A stretch of 64,000 nucleotides of DNA from Bacillus sp. SM2101 (GCF_018588585.1 NZ_JAEUFG010000005.1:160569-224568), one strand, 5' to 3'. Shown: positions 7,910-17,719, numbered from the stretch's first letter. Numbers and translations are program-made. Notes: generated by a model from the letters alone, not told the origin.

Positions 7910-9520
7910 CTAATATGCCGCAATAGTACCATCTGTACGTGACTCTGTACCACCAGAGAGCACACCCGTTTGCTTGTCACGACAAATTATTTGACCACGA
8001 CCAAACTCTCCACGATCTGTTGCAATTTCAATCTCATGACCTTTTCGAGCTAGTTGTTGAGCTATATGATTCGGGAAGTTATGCTCTACTCTAACTTTTT
8101 TACCATCAATCCACTGCCACCTAGGGGCATCAAGTGCTGCTTGTGGATTTAAATGAAAGTCAATCATATTCATTACGACTTGTAAATGACCTTGGGGCTG
8201 CATATACCCTCCCATTACACCAAATGGTCCAACCGCCTCATTATCTTTCGTTAAAAACCCTGGAATAATTGTGTGGTAAGTTTTTTTACCAGGTTGTAGT
8301 GCGTTTTCGTGCGTTTCGTCGAGCGAGAACTCTTGTCCACGATTTTGCAGAGCAATACCAGTGCCTGGAACAACTAAACCTGATCCAAACCCCATGTAAT
8401 TACTTTGGATGAATGAAACCATATTTCCTTCTTCATCAGCTGTCGCTAAATAAACTGTACCGCCCTTTGGTGGTTTACCAGCTTCTGGTAATATAGCTTG
8501 ATCAGTTATTTCGTTTCGTCTAATTTGTCCATATTCATCAGACAGTAGTTCGTTAACTGAAGTAGACATATGGTCTGGATCAGTTATATATGCTTTACCA
8601 TCAGTAAATGCCAGTTTCATTGCTTCAATTTGCTTATGATATGTATTAACATCGTCTTTACTTGAGAAATTAAATCCTTTAAGTGTGTTAAGTGCCATTA
8701 AAGCAATAAGGCCTTGTCCGTTAGGAGGGATCTCCCATACATCATAACCACGATAATTAACTGAAATAGGTTTTACCCATTCAGGTTTATATGATGCAAG
8801 ATCTTCCAATGCTAAAAAGCCATCATATTGTTTTGAGAAAGCTGCGATTTTTTCTGCAAGCTCCCCTCGATAAAAGCTCTCTCCATTTGTTTCAGCAATT
8901 AAACGTAAAGTTTCCGCATGTCCTTGAGAACGCCAAAGCTCCCCAATTTCAGGTGCCCTTCCTTCAGGAGCAAACGTTTCAAACCAATGAGTAAATTCTT
9001 TATCAGTTAATATTTTTTTGAATATTTTATAAGCTGAATTCCAATACTTACCTAATATAGGTGATATCGGATAACCCTTTTCAGCATATTCGATTGCTGG
9101 CGCTAAGACATCAGTCAATGGTAGTTTACCGAATTTTTTTGAAAGCTCTGCCCATGCACTCGGTGCACCAGGTACGGTAACCGGTAACCAACCGAATTTA
9201 GGCATTTTCTCATAACCCTTCGATTTAACCGCATCAATTGAAATATTTTTAGGAGCTGGGCCACTTGCATTTAGACCATGCAGTTCTCCTTTCGTCCAAA
9301 CTAATGCAAAAGCATCGCCACCAATACCATTAGAAGTTGGTTCTACAACAGTTAAACATGCTGCTGTTGCTATAGCTGCATCAATGGCATTTCCACCTTT
9401 TTTCAAAATATCTAAGCCAGCTTGAGCTGCTAAAGGTTGTGATGTGGCTACCATACCTTTGCTAGCAAAGGTTGTCATTCGTTGTGAAGAATAAGGATAA
9501 TTTAAGAAATCTATACTCAT
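7910..9520 (-). CDS. ywrD: Gamma-glutamyltransferase family protein (YwrD-like)
   Basis: N-terminal nucleophile hydrolase of 536 residues. GGT-family landmarks include VATSQPLAAQAGLDILKKGGNAIDAAIATAA, VEPTSNGIGGDAFAL and the processing site at Thr355 in KGGTVYLATADEEG, where autocleavage gives large and small subunits. Later motifs are MGFGSGLVVPGTGIALQNRG and GGYMQPQGHLQVVMN. There is no secretion signal, so it is probably cytoplasmic, as predicted for B. subtilis YwrD and unlike the secreted Ggt. It would act on gamma-glutamyl compounds such as glutathione-like thiols or cephalosporin-type amides; the substrate is unknown. It leads the ywrD-chr-chr gene set. Confidence 0.88.
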   Translation of the reverse strand: MSIDFLNYPYSSQRMTTFASKGMVATSQPLAAQAGLDILKKGGNAIDAAIATAACLTVVEPTSNGIGGDAFALVWTKGELHGLNASGPAPKNISIDAVKSKGYEKMPKFGWLPVTVPGAPSAWAELSKKFGKLPLTDVLAPAIEYAEKGYPISPILGKYWNSAYKIFKKILTDKEFTHWFETFAPEGRAPEIGELWRSQGHAETLRLIAETNGESFYRGELAEKIAAFSKQYDGFLALEDLASYKPEWVKPISVNYRGYDVWEIPPNGQGLIALMALNTLKGFNFSSKDDVNTYHKQIEAMKLAFTDGKAYITDPDHMSTSVNELLSDEYGQIRRNEITDQAILPEAGKPPKGGTVYLATADEEGNMVSFIQSNYMGFGSGLVVPGTGIALQNRGQEFSLDETHENALQPGKKTYHTIIPGFLTKDNEAVGPFGVMGGYMQPQGHLQVVMNMIDFHLNPQAALDAPRWQWIDGKKVRVEHNFPNHIAQQLARKGHEIEIATDRGEFGRGQIICRDKQTGVLSGGTESRTDGTIAAY

Positions 9521-9790
9521 CTGTTTTTACACCCCATTAACTTTCAATTGTTAACATAAAAAATATTCTAATTGTAGATTATAAATTAATCACTCAGAAA
9601 AATCTATTATTTAATAAGAATTCCCTACATGTTGTACTAAATATGATCGTTAGACATTTAAAAATTCACACTAAAGTAAATATATAGAATATTATCCACT
9701 AATTTCATGAATTAAACTATCACAACGATGATACCCTTTCAATACGTAATTTACTATATCAATAAAGCATATAAGTTATCAACAGGAACA

Positions 9791-9830
9791 AAAAAAAGAC
9801 AGTCTCGCTATGCAATCGAAGACTGACTTT
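9791..9830 (-). terminator. Terminator after the small membrane protein gene
   Basis: On the minus strand, AGTCTTCG and CGAGACT form an imperfect stem followed by a run of eight T residues. It overlaps the stop codon of the gene ending at 9808. Confidence 0.6.
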
Positions 9831-10131
9831 TTCTATTAAACATAAATGTTATTATCGCCATAGCTAATAGTATGGACAATTTGAAATAATAATTTGGAAC
9901 AAGAAGTCCAATTACAAACAGAGTTAAAATAGTTGATAGCTCTACCAATTTGTTTTTTATCGATTTGTTTTCGATTATAAAATTAGCTAACATGTCACAG
10001 CACACCCAAACAACAATACCTACATAAATTGTTGTTTGATGTTCTAACACATCTTCAAGACTAAAAATAAATGCTGTAAAAAATGTTACTAACCCAACCA
10101 TCTTAATAAGTAAAAATCCAACCTTTTTCAT
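9808..10131 (-). CDS. Small membrane protein of unknown function
   Basis: A 107-residue protein with three to four predicted helices (about residues 5-25, 35-52, 60-80 and 83-98) and a basic tail. I set the start at 10131 because ATGGAGGCCATC there supplies an SD 5 nt before the ATG. The reading frame stays open upstream to 10344, but that extension is a translated copy of the intergenic MITE-like repeat (10172-10331), not real coding sequence. No family recognised. A terminator overlaps its stop. Confidence 0.65.
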   Translation of the reverse strand: MKKVGFLLIKMVGLVTFFTAFIFSLEDVLEHQTTIYVGIVVWVCCDMLANFIIENKSIKNKLVELSTILTLFVIGLLVPNYYFKLSILLAMAIITFMFNRKSQSSIA

Positions 10132-10171
10132 GATGGCCTCCATTATTTTAGAGTTTGTCCTAGTTTCATTA

Positions 10172-10331
10172 AGGCTGTTTTCGCAATGATTGTTGATATC
10201 TGCATTAAACAATAAACAGGAATAAAACGAAATTTTCGTGGCTTCTTTCCCTCGATAAAAACGATGACAATCGACAAAGGCCTCGTTTTGCTGTTGTAAG
10301 TTCATACAATGAAGTGTGCGAAAAAGAGCCT
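10172..10331 (+). repeat. MITE-like intergenic repeat, copy C
   Basis: A well-preserved 160-bp copy: AGGCTGTTTTCGCAATGATT at the left and CGAAAAAGAGCCT at the right, with the internal TTCGTGGCTTCTTTCCCTCG segment. The flanks read TCATTA (left) and TCATAA (right), a 5-of-6 match to a target duplication. It lies 40 bp upstream of the small membrane protein start. Confidence 0.85.
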
Positions 10332-10485
10332 TCATAAAAAACATTAACTATGTTAACATATTTTTCATCCATAATCAATGTCAAAATGATGAAGCTATGA
10401 TGCAGTCGTTGAAGGATAGTAAACTTGTTAAAACAAACTGTATATCTAAAAATTTGGTGAAGTGACTGCTACACCTGATAGAATA

Positions 10486-10507
10486 GTCCCATCAAGAAAG
10501 ATGGGAC
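10486..10507. terminator. Hairpin downstream of the YvrJ gene
   Basis: Perfect 8-bp stem GTCCCATC / GATGGGAC with a 6-nt loop, 25 bp after the minus-strand stop at 10532. No T-tract, so it may be a weak terminator or an mRNA 3' end stabiliser. Confidence 0.5.
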
Positions 10508-10531
10508 CTTGAGTTGGAAATAAATTTTAAA

Positions 10532-10696
10532 TTAGCTACTTCTCTTACTCGGTAAAAACTCATCTCCACTTTTATTTTGTAAGCTTTTTATCGTTCGTAT
10601 CACAACATCAAGCTTAACTTCAATACGGTGTAACAAATAAAATGATATGACAATGGGAAAGCCAACTTCACTAACGTAAGAGAACCATTGATCCAT
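10532..10696 (-). CDS. yvrJ: YvrJ family protein
   Basis: A 54-residue protein with one N-terminal transmembrane helix (VGFPIVISFYLLHRIE) and a short charged tail, typical of the YvrJ family in length and sequence. The start is the ATG at 10696, 9 nt after AAGGGGGG; an earlier in-frame ATG lacks an SD. It is the last of three small genes on this strand, after DUF1659 and DUF2922 genes, an association common in Bacillaceae. Function unknown. Confidence 0.8.
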   Translation of the reverse strand: MDQWFSYVSEVGFPIVISFYLLHRIEVKLDVVIRTIKSLQNKSGDEFLPSKRSS

Positions 10697-10845
10697 TCCA
10701 ATTCCCCCCTTCATGTACAAAAGTTAGCATAATAAATGATCAATAGACCGCCATACAACATGAACACTCTATGTGATTGATAACTTTACTTAAACGTATT
10801 AATGATGAGGGCGACCTTATTAATACACTCAACTTAAGTCAGGTT

Positions 10846-11064
10846 TTACAATATTTCAATGTCTGTTACATTTCGTTCAACAACACGTGCACCTTTTTTA
10901 CTTGTAAATTCTCCACCAGATGAAGTGAATACGTTTGATGAAAGGATTGTATCCATGACTGAAGATACATGCGTTGAATCAACTGGTTCTGTTGGATATT
11001 CAATAGAGATTGTACTTACTTTCCCTTCTTCATTCCCAAACTTCAGCTCTAAAGTTTTTGCCAA
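10846..11064 (-). CDS. DUF2922 domain-containing protein
   Basis: A small soluble protein of 72 residues starting at TTG behind a strong GAGGAGGTG. The sequence KTLELKFGNEEGKVSTISIEYPTEP, then VSSVMDTILSSNVFTSSGGEF, matches the DUF2922 pattern. It lies between DUF1659 and YvrJ genes, with which it is usually found. No biochemical role is known. Confidence 0.82.
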   Translation of the reverse strand: MAKTLELKFGNEEGKVSTISIEYPTEPVDSTHVSSVMDTILSSNVFTSSGGEFTSKKGARVVERNVTDIEIL

Positions 11065-11144
11065 AACTTACACCTCCTCATTACAATATGCATGGTTAAT
11101 AATGCTCAATTATCACCGTCTACTTTACTAAATTAAAGTTAATA

Positions 11145-11363
11145 TTATTGAACAAGTTGTTGAGAGTCGTTTCTTTCAACACGATGCACTTCATTTTCCT
11201 GTAGACTAATAATCGCTTCAGCAGCAGTATAGAGTTCATCTGTTGTTGCTTGTGTTTTCACATTGTTGTAGTTTTTATTACGAAATATTTGCTTTCCTTC
11301 CTCATCAATGCCTAAATCGTAAATAACCCGTAATTGAGAGTCAGTTATAATCGCTTGAGCCAA
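11145..11363 (-). CDS. DUF1659 domain-containing protein
   Basis: A 72-residue cytoplasmic protein starting at TTG (11363), 6 nt after AAAGGAGGTGA; an upstream in-frame GTG overlaps that SD and is rejected. The pattern AIITDSQLRVIYDLGIDEEGKQIFRNKNYNNVK is typical of DUF1659. First gene of the DUF1659-DUF2922-YvrJ set. Function unknown. Confidence 0.82.
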   Translation of the reverse strand: MAQAIITDSQLRVIYDLGIDEEGKQIFRNKNYNNVKTQATTDELYTAAEAIISLQENEVHRVERNDSQQLVQ

Positions 11364-11424
11364 GATTCTCACCTCCTTTCGCTATATTAATAGCGAAAAC
11401 AAGGTAAAAAGTAGCGTTCAGACA

Positions 11425-11452
11425 CAAAAAAACTACTCAATTTGATGAGTAG
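11425..11452 (-). terminator. Terminator of the chemoreceptor gene
   Basis: On the minus strand CTACTCA and TGAGTAG pair around a 6-nt loop and are followed by seven T residues. It lies just after the stop of the gene ending at 11475. Confidence 0.8.
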
Positions 11453-11474
11453 CTTTCCTGAAAAAATATACAGC

Positions 11475-13172
11475 TTATACTTTAAATTGGTTAATGGACT
11501 CCTGAAGTTCCATCGCTAAATGGCTTAAAGCCTCTGCAGACGATGCCACCTCCTCCATCGTAGCATTTTGCTCTTCAGCAGCCGCTGCAACATGTTGTGT
11601 ACTTGCAGCTGCTTGTTCTGCGATCGATGAAGTATGTTCAACTACAGATATAATACTTTGAGCATTGGTGTTCACTTGTTCAACGACAGTAGATACTTCT
11701 AATGATTGAGTTGCAATGCCCTTAATACTAGATTCAATCTCACTAAACGCTTGTCCAGTTTGGTTGACGAGGTGTATCCCATCTCGAACAGCAGTTGTTC
11801 CAGCATTCATTGCTGTAATTGCTTTCGTAGATTCAACTTGCACTTCATTTATAATGTGATGTATCTTGTTTGCAGCACGACTAGACTCCTCCGCGAGTTT
11901 ACGAACTTCATCAGCAACTACTGCAAAACCACGCCCGTGCTCTCCAGCTCGAGCAGCCTCTATAGCCGCATTTAATGACAATAGATTAGTTTGATCAGCA
12001 ATATCAGTTATTAATGAGACAATTTGTCCAATTTGGTTAGATTTTTCCCCAAATGCATCAATGACAATTGAAGTTGCTTCTACTTTATCGTGAACGAGAT
12101 TCATCTGTTCAACTGTTTGAGTAACGACTGCTGATCCTGATGTAGCTTTTTCCTTCGCAATTTCAGAAGCTTGTGCAACTGATTGAATTGAAGCAGTCAC
12201 CTCTGTCATTCCTTTAGAAATCTCATTTATCGCCGTTGAAGATTCTTTTGCACCAGTCATTTGCTGCTCTGCACCGCTCGTAATTTCTTGAATATCGTTA
12301 GAAATTTGTTCACTAGCTCTACTAGTTTGTTCAGCACTTGCAGTAAGTTGTTGAGAGGATGCAGCAACCTGCTCAACGTTCTTTATCACACTGCGGACTA
12401 GATTTGCAACGTTCTTACCCATTACATTAAATGCAGTACCTAACTTACCAATTTCATCTTTATTTTTCACTTGTAAAGGATCAATTGAGAAATCTCCTTT
12501 TGCAAGACTGTCTAGTCCATACAATACGTGTAATAATGGTTTTTTAATACTTCTTCTTAAGACAAGTAACAATACAACTGTAATTACGATAATTGCTATC
12601 GATACAGCAATTGCCAATAATCTCATTTGTTCAAAAACAACTGTACTTTCCTCACTTGCTTTTATCGCTTCATTTTTGTTAATGGTTAATAATTTATCAA
12701 CATAGACGTTTGTATTATCAAAAATTTTACTAGCAGTGTTTACCATTTCATTTATTTCATCGATATCCTGGTTGTCTCCCATCTCGTCAATTCTATCAAT
12801 GAAGTCATAATGAAAGTTGATATACTTTTCCCACAATGACACAAATTCACTAAACAATCTATTTTCTTCAATTAATAGGCCTTTATTTTCATATAACTCA
12901 ATTTCTTCCTCTATTTTCTCAATCGTATAATCCATTTTATTTTTTATGTTATTTTCTTGTTTATTTATATATGTAAGTTCTAATCTGAATAAATGCTCCT
13001 TCATATAATTCAATTTATTAATTGATTCCACACTAGGCAACCACTTTGTCGTGATTTTTTCTGTTTTTTCGTTCATTTGTTGTTGTTGATAAATACCTAG
13101 ACCGCTAACAAAGAACATTCCTACTATTATAACTGCAAATGATAATGTGAGCTTTTTCCCAACTGAATTCAT
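11475..13172 (-). CDS. Methyl-accepting chemotaxis protein
   Basis: Transmembrane chemoreceptor of 565 residues. Order: TM1 at about 8-27, an extracellular four-helix-bundle-type sensor (28-180), TM2 (about 185-207), HAMP (208-262) and a long coiled-coil signalling domain. The hairpin tip that binds CheA/CheW is intact ([33 protein letters not shown]), and Gln/Glu-rich methylation helices flank it. The sensor resembles 4HB_MCP, so the ligand cannot be predicted. Monocistronic, with its own terminator. It implies a chemotaxis apparatus elsewhere. Confidence 0.93.
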   Translation of the reverse strand: MNSVGKKLTLSFAVIIVGMFFVSGLGIYQQQQMNEKTEKITTKWLPSVESINKLNYMKEHLFRLELTYINKQENNIKNKMDYTIEKIEEEIELYENKGLLIEENRLFSEFVSLWEKYINFHYDFIDRIDEMGDNQDIDEINEMVNTASKIFDNTNVYVDKLLTINKNEAIKASEESTVVFEQMRLLAIAVSIAIIVITVVLLLVLRRSIKKPLLHVLYGLDSLAKGDFSIDPLQVKNKDEIGKLGTAFNVMGKNVANLVRSVIKNVEQVAASSQQLTASAEQTSRASEQISNDIQEITSGAEQQMTGAKESSTAINEISKGMTEVTASIQSVAQASEIAKEKATSGSAVVTQTVEQMNLVHDKVEATSIVIDAFGEKSNQIGQIVSLITDIADQTNLLSLNAAIEAARAGEHGRGFAVVADEVRKLAEESSRAANKIHHIINEVQVESTKAITAMNAGTTAVRDGIHLVNQTGQAFSEIESSIKGIATQSLEVSTVVEQVNTNAQSIISVVEHTSSIAEQAAASTQHVAAAAEEQNATMEEVASSAEALSHLAMELQESINQFKV

Positions 13173-13366
13173 GATAGCACCCCACGCAACTGTAATGTAA
13201 TATCTACCTTTAATAATAAAGAATTCCAGTTAGGTTTGTCTATAAAATTTAGGTATCTTACTATTTTCTACTATTTTTCCTATTAATTGTTGTTTATCTT
13301 ACTAAGAGCTAAAAATGAATAAAATTATCGTTTCTATCAGTTCCTACCCTAGCATCTTTTTATGAA

Positions 13367-13532
13367 AGGCTCTTTTCGTAAACATTTTTGCTATTGATAT
13401 CAATTTAATACTATAAAAAGTGGTTTTTATATTGTTAATCATCATTGTACAGAAGAAAAGATGCCACGAACTCTAGTTGTGTTCGTGTTTAACTCTTATT
13501 ACGAAAAGCAACAATTAATGCGAAAACAGCCT
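13367..13532 (-). repeat. MITE-like intergenic repeat, copy D (best preserved)
   Basis: A 166-bp copy with near-perfect terminal inverted repeats: AGGCTCTTTTCG at the left and CGAAAACAGCCT at the right, one mismatch. It is flanked by an exact 6-bp duplication TATGAA (13361-13366 and 13533-13538). The interior in reverse reads CATTAATTGTTGCTTTTCG, then GAGTTCGTGGCATCTTTTC. It sits in the gap between the chemoreceptor and aspartate kinase genes and creates a spurious 70-codon frame starting at 13461. Confidence 0.9.
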
Positions 13533-13608
13533 TATGAAAAGACGCTAAAAATCTTATATAACATAAGCAACTTCTCAATTAAGTTAAGTAGAGTTGACAA
13601 TAAAATAA

Positions 13609-13641
13609 GGCTTACTCATTCTTTTAAAGAACAAGTAAGCC
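13609..13641 (-). terminator. Terminator of the aspartate kinase gene
   Basis: GGCTTACT and AGTAAGCC form the lower stem of a longer imperfect hairpin with an inner TTCTT/AAGAA pairing; on the minus strand it is followed by TTATTTTATT. It starts 23 bp after the stop. Confidence 0.75.
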
Positions 13642-13663
13642 CACTACTTCAGCTAATTATTTT

Positions 13664-15019
13664 TTATTTGTAAAAGTTCTCATACAATGACCGTACTGCT
13701 CTGTCGACAGCTGATGCTTTAACTCCAAACATCATACTCACTTCAGAAGACCCTTGGTTGATCATTTCAATATTCACTTCAGCTTTTGCAAATGCTTCAG
13801 TAGCTTTTGATGCTATTCCTATACTATGATTCATTCCTTCACCAACGACCATAATCATGGCTAAATTTCTCTCAATAGATATATCGTCTACGTGCAATTC
13901 TGTTTGAATTCTGTCTAGCAACTTATCTTCTTTTAATCCATCTAGCTGATGCTCGCGCAAAATGATTGACATATTATCAATTCCCGAAGGAGTATGTTCA
14001 TACGACACACCTTCATCTTCTAGGATTTGCAACAGCCTTCTACCAAAACCTATCTCTCTATTCATTAAGAATTTACTCACATAAATACTACAAAACCCTG
14101 TATCACTTGCAATCCCAACAACTGGATTTTCACCAATTTCTCTTTCAGATAAAATGAGTGTGCCTTCTGCTTCAGGATTATTCGTATTCTTTACACAAAC
14201 TGGTATTTTAGCCTTAAATACTGGCTGTAATGCCTCATCATGAAAAACCGAAAACCCTGCATAAGATAGTTCACGCATTTCACGGTATGATAATTCTTTT
14301 ATGTCTTTCGGTTGATTAACAATATTTGGATTAACACAATATATAGAATCAACATCAGTAAAGTTTTCATAAAGGTCTGCATGGACGCCAGCTGCAACAA
14401 TAGCCCCAGTTATATCTGATCCACCTCTTGAGAAAGTAACTAATTGCCCTTTAGGAGAGTAACCAAAAAAACCTGGAATGATTAAAAATCCACTTCTGTT
14501 CCTAAGTTTGTACAGATGATCGTAGGATTCAGGTAAAATATTTGCGTTACCAGGCTCCTCACTTACAAAAATTCCTGCTTCTTTCGGATTAACATAATGT
14601 GCCTCAAAACCTATGTGATTCAAATAAAATGCCATCAGTTTTGCGTTATTGTCTTCGCCACTTGCTTTTATTCTATCTAAAAATTGCTCATCATCATCTT
14701 GATAAGATTCAATTACGTCCTTAATACTTTTTTCAATTTCTGAAACGATATTACTTGATAACTCTAGACCTGCAGCTATCTCAGCATATCGTTGTAAAAT
14801 TGCAGCTTGAGCCTCTTCATACGTGTCTCTTTCGATAACTTTTTCTGCTAGTGTAATTAGCATATCAGTCATTTTAGTATCTTCTTTATGCCTCTTGCCA
14901 GGAGCAGAAACTACGACAAATTTTCTCTGCAAGTCTGCTGTTATTATTGAAGCTACCTTTCTAAATTGCTCAGCACTCGCAACTGAACTACCACCAAATT
15001 TTGCCACTTTCATCTTCAT
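13664..15019 (-). CDS. lysC: Aspartate kinase (aspartokinase III/YclM type)
   Basis: Catalyses ATP-dependent phosphorylation of L-aspartate, the first step to lysine, threonine and methionine. About 451 residues. The N-terminal kinase motif KFGGSSVASAEQFRKVA, the FSRGGSDITGA substrate-binding loop and DVDSIYCVNP are present, with two C-terminal ACT domains (GFCSIYVSKFLMNREIGFGRR; MIMVVGEGMNHSIGIASKATEAFAKAEVNIEMINQGSSE) for feedback control. The likely start is 15019, 5 nt after AAAGG; 15013 is also possible. Length and start resemble the single-chain B. subtilis YclM rather than the alpha/beta LysC or DapG. No lysine riboswitch is visible upstream. Isozyme assignment is tentative. Confidence 0.88.
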   Translation of the reverse strand: MKMKVAKFGGSSVASAEQFRKVASIITADLQRKFVVVSAPGKRHKEDTKMTDMLITLAEKVIERDTYEEAQAAILQRYAEIAAGLELSSNIVSEIEKSIKDVIESYQDDDEQFLDRIKASGEDNNAKLMAFYLNHIGFEAHYVNPKEAGIFVSEEPGNANILPESYDHLYKLRNRSGFLIIPGFFGYSPKGQLVTFSRGGSDITGAIVAAGVHADLYENFTDVDSIYCVNPNIVNQPKDIKELSYREMRELSYAGFSVFHDEALQPVFKAKIPVCVKNTNNPEAEGTLILSEREIGENPVVGIASDTGFCSIYVSKFLMNREIGFGRRLLQILEDEGVSYEHTPSGIDNMSIILREHQLDGLKEDKLLDRIQTELHVDDISIERNLAMIMVVGEGMNHSIGIASKATEAFAKAEVNIEMINQGSSEVSMMFGVKASAVDRAVRSLYENFYK

Positions 15020-15588
15020 TAACACCTTTCCGTCAAGTTAATCATTGCATTAACGCATTAATTTGTTTAAATTTTTATAATATTTTATACTACCACATTT
15101 TCAACCTTTTTTGTCAGTATAAAAAATTCCAAATTGTTTAACTACACCTTTCTTTTTCGTTTACTATGCCTTTATTAATGGTTTTTTTTCGCATTAATTG
15201 CCCGATTTTCATTATTAAATATAATCACGTTTTCTATTATAAAATTATTGAGGTCTTATAGTAAAAATAGGAATATAGTTTACGAAAAAAACTTATCTAA
15301 ATATGTATTGTGTTTCATTTTCTAACTACTCTATTACACTAATAAACAGCAATCAATTTCAATCATGTAGCGTCTAGTTTTTCTAGGGAAGAAATGAATT
15401 TACAGAAAAAATAAGCTATAACACATTTATCACATATTGTTTTGTTAACATCTAATCAAGGTGGTAAACACCACACATTTTTTTAGCTTTATGAACAATG
15501 ATGAGCATTTATCAGCACAAATCAATGATTCATTCTTAAAAAATATGTATATTAACATATCATACTTAACAATTTGGAGGAAATTTTA
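15020..15588. other. Divergent intergenic region, aspartate kinase / secreted protein
   Basis: About 560 bp of very AT-rich DNA between divergent genes. A plausible sigma-A promoter for aspartate kinase on the minus strand is TTGAAA with a -10-like ATTATA 17 nt later, around 15075-15105. No repeat copy, RNA gene or riboswitch was recognised. Confidence 0.4.
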
Positions 15589-16005
15589 ATGAAAAAACTT
15601 AGAGCCTTAACATTAGCGGGTGCAATTACATTGAGCGGACTAACTACAAACAATGTACTTGCAAACAGTGAAGAACATACTGACACATCGAAAGTTATTT
15701 ACTCTGAAACAACAAATAATGAGACACAACATGAAGATGGAAAAAAACAGTCAAATGCAAATTTGTCAACGGTAGATATTGACGCTAATCATATACCTCT
15801 TGAAACAATGAAAGAAATAATGAATACAGTGGACGAAGAAAACGAAAGTTCAATGCATGAAGCAATACAAGATTTAGGGATCTCTATTCTTATAGATAAC
15901 GGGGTTTTCAAATCACCTGACGATCGTCATCTCTATGAACTTAGTCAAAGCGAATTATTCACATTATTAGAATCCGTATATTTGCAGAATGAGGTATCAA
16001 TATGA
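15589..16005 (+). CDS. Small secreted protein of unknown function
   Basis: A 138-residue protein with a clear Sec signal peptide (MKKLRALTLAGAITLSGLTTNNVLA, likely cut after Ala25). The mature part is hydrophilic, first low-complexity and Asn/Thr/Glu-rich (to about residue 60), then acidic and helical (ETMKEIMNTVDEENES; YELSQSELFTLLESVYLQ). The start is the ATG at 15589, 7 nt after GGAGG. Its stop overlaps the start of the next small gene by ATGA, so the two are translationally coupled. No family recognised. Confidence 0.65.
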   Translation: MKKLRALTLAGAITLSGLTTNNVLANSEEHTDTSKVIYSETTNNETQHEDGKKQSNANLSTVDIDANHIPLETMKEIMNTVDEENESSMHEAIQDLGISILIDNGVFKSPDDRHLYELSQSELFTLLESVYLQNEVSI

Positions 16006-16160
16006 GTAAAAATAAAAAAATGTATATATACGAAGTAATGTCGAAAAAGAAATCGGGGGATAAAAAGCTAGAATCCGATCAAATACGTTATCAACGAAAA
16101 ATTATTCTTGAAGAAGCAAAGGATTATGGTGAAAATGGAAAAAACTACGATTTTCGATGA
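16002..16160 (+). CDS. Small basic hypothetical protein coupled to the secreted protein
   Basis: A 52-residue reading frame whose ATG overlaps the stop of the preceding gene (ATGA). It is Lys- and Tyr-rich (MYIYEVMSKKKSGDKKLES), has no signal peptide or membrane segment and ends YGENGKNYDFR. The overlap and normal codon usage are the only support; an internal GAGGTATCA just upstream could serve as a weak SD. No family recognised. Confidence 0.5.
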   Translation: MSKNKKMYIYEVMSKKKSGDKKLESDQIRYQRKIILEEAKDYGENGKNYDFR

Positions 16161-16459
16161 CTAGCAATAAGTAGTTGTCTCAAAAACTAATAACGCTCCT
16201 TCGATTAAACTAAAATCCAATCAGGTGGAGATTGTACTTCACCTGATTGAACAACTCCATTTGTGTGGCATTTGATAGACGGAAATCCCATAATTCTTCA
16301 TATTCTAATTTAACAATATTAGCAGCATAGTGTATGAAAAAGTGGCTTAAATTTAATATGATTAGATCGATTTTCACATTGTTGTACAATCATGTTTCCA
16401 AGTATAGATGATCATTGTACTTACGTCATTTTATAAAAGCATTACTGGTTTATTCACTT

Positions 16460-17344
16460 TTAATGATGTCTAAGCTCAATTCGTTCATCGATGTTTTTCA
16501 AAATTAGAAACAAACAATATATGACTACAACATTAAACAATGGAAATAGTATAATCTCACTTATACTAACGTGGACACCTGATAATAATTGACTAATAAT
16601 CATTCCTGTAATTGCAGTTAGCATTGTAATTCCTTTAACGATTACGATAGATGCAAGTAAATAACCGAAAGAATTTTTTCGTAGTACTAAATAACCTGAT
16701 AAAATAGAAATTGGTACAAGAAATCCAAGATCTAGTGCTTGTATCACTAACGTGTTATAGTGTTCCAAGCCAATTGGTATTGAATTGTCAATAAGAGCAG
16801 GAACAATCCTACCTAGCCACATCAATCCAACTGTTACCCCTATGAATAATAAAAATCCACCTACAAACTTTGTGGGAAACCGGTTATCGAAAACCGAAGA
16901 GCTTAGCTTTTTCAAATCAAATGACGTCATGGCGAGTGTAAATGCAAAAAACGCCGCTGACATCAAAAGTACATATATAAGAAAAAATGGATTATACATC
17001 GATAGAAAAGAATACGAAGTATACGTATATAAAAAATACCCTAAAGTACCTGTGAGTAAAATATCACCTTTTATTAGTCCCTTCCTAGACATATAGAGAG
17101 ATATAATAAGTAAAGGAATACCTACTACTATCGTCACGAGATCTTGTGCAATTGCCTGTGACGCTATGGCTATAGAATCATATTGATATAACCCATTTCC
17201 TTGTACGGTTACTGTTTCCCCACGTACAGACATAAATTCAAACTGACCTGGTCCTCGATTTGAGAAAACACCATAAACAGATGAAATCAACGACAAGACT
17301 ATAATAAGTATAACGAGCATCTTAATTACCTTTGCGTGCTTCAT
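16460..17344 (-). CDS. Integral membrane protein of unknown function
   Basis: A 294-residue polytopic membrane protein with about eight hydrophobic helices, distributed from residue 8 to the C-terminus. The first extracytoplasmic loop (about 30-60) carries FSNRGPGQFEFMSVRGETVTVQGNGLYQYDS. The C-terminus is charged (NIDERIELRHH). No motif I can link to a transporter or enzyme family. Monocistronic, and convergent with the small secreted pair. Confidence 0.7.
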   Translation of the reverse strand: MKHAKVIKMLVILIIVLSLISSVYGVFSNRGPGQFEFMSVRGETVTVQGNGLYQYDSIAIASQAIAQDLVTIVVGIPLLIISLYMSRKGLIKGDILLTGTLGYFLYTYTSYSFLSMYNPFFLIYVLLMSAAFFAFTLAMTSFDLKKLSSSVFDNRFPTKFVGGFLLFIGVTVGLMWLGRIVPALIDNSIPIGLEHYNTLVIQALDLGFLVPISILSGYLVLRKNSFGYLLASIVIVKGITMLTAITGMIISQLLSGVHVSISEIILFPLFNVVVIYCLFLILKNIDERIELRHH

Positions 17345-17490
17345 ATTAGCTCCACTCCCCCATTATGAATGATATGCATATTTCCACCAGAGTTCGCAGT
17401 TTAATATATTTCAATGTTTAGCACATAATCTCTCTACTATATTTTACCTTATGATGACCTATACATTCAGTCTATCTAATGACAACTTTA

Positions 17491-17624
17491 TGAATGCTCT
17501 TGTTGTAACCTTTTAACAAGAACCTCTAGGCGAAGTTTAATAGCTTGCCATTTTTTATAAGTAAGAATGCTGTGAACTCTAATTGTATAACTATGTATTT
17601 CTTAGGACAAAACAACTTTAGAAA
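17491..17624 (-). repeat. MITE-like intergenic repeat, copy L (strongly decayed)
   Basis: The stretch AATGCTGTGAACTCTAATTG followed by TATTTCTTAGGACAAAACAAC aligns by eye with GATGCCACGAACTCTAGTTG and TATTTCTTATTACGAAAAGCAAC of better copies. Terminal repeats are barely recognisable. Confidence 0.4.
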
Positions 17625-17719
17625 GAAGTTGAAGTAAAAATGAATCTCTTTTTGCAGTTAATCGTATTAATTATTGAAGGAACTCAAAAACACGAATCCA
17701 TTACAAGGAGGAATTAGAA

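Noticed and set aside
13461-13673. 70-codon plus-strand frame between the chemoreceptor and aspartate kinase genes
   Set aside because: It is mostly repeat copy D and has no SD.
15020-15588. Lysine riboswitch upstream of aspartate kinase
   Set aside because: I looked for the L-box conserved blocks and did not find them.
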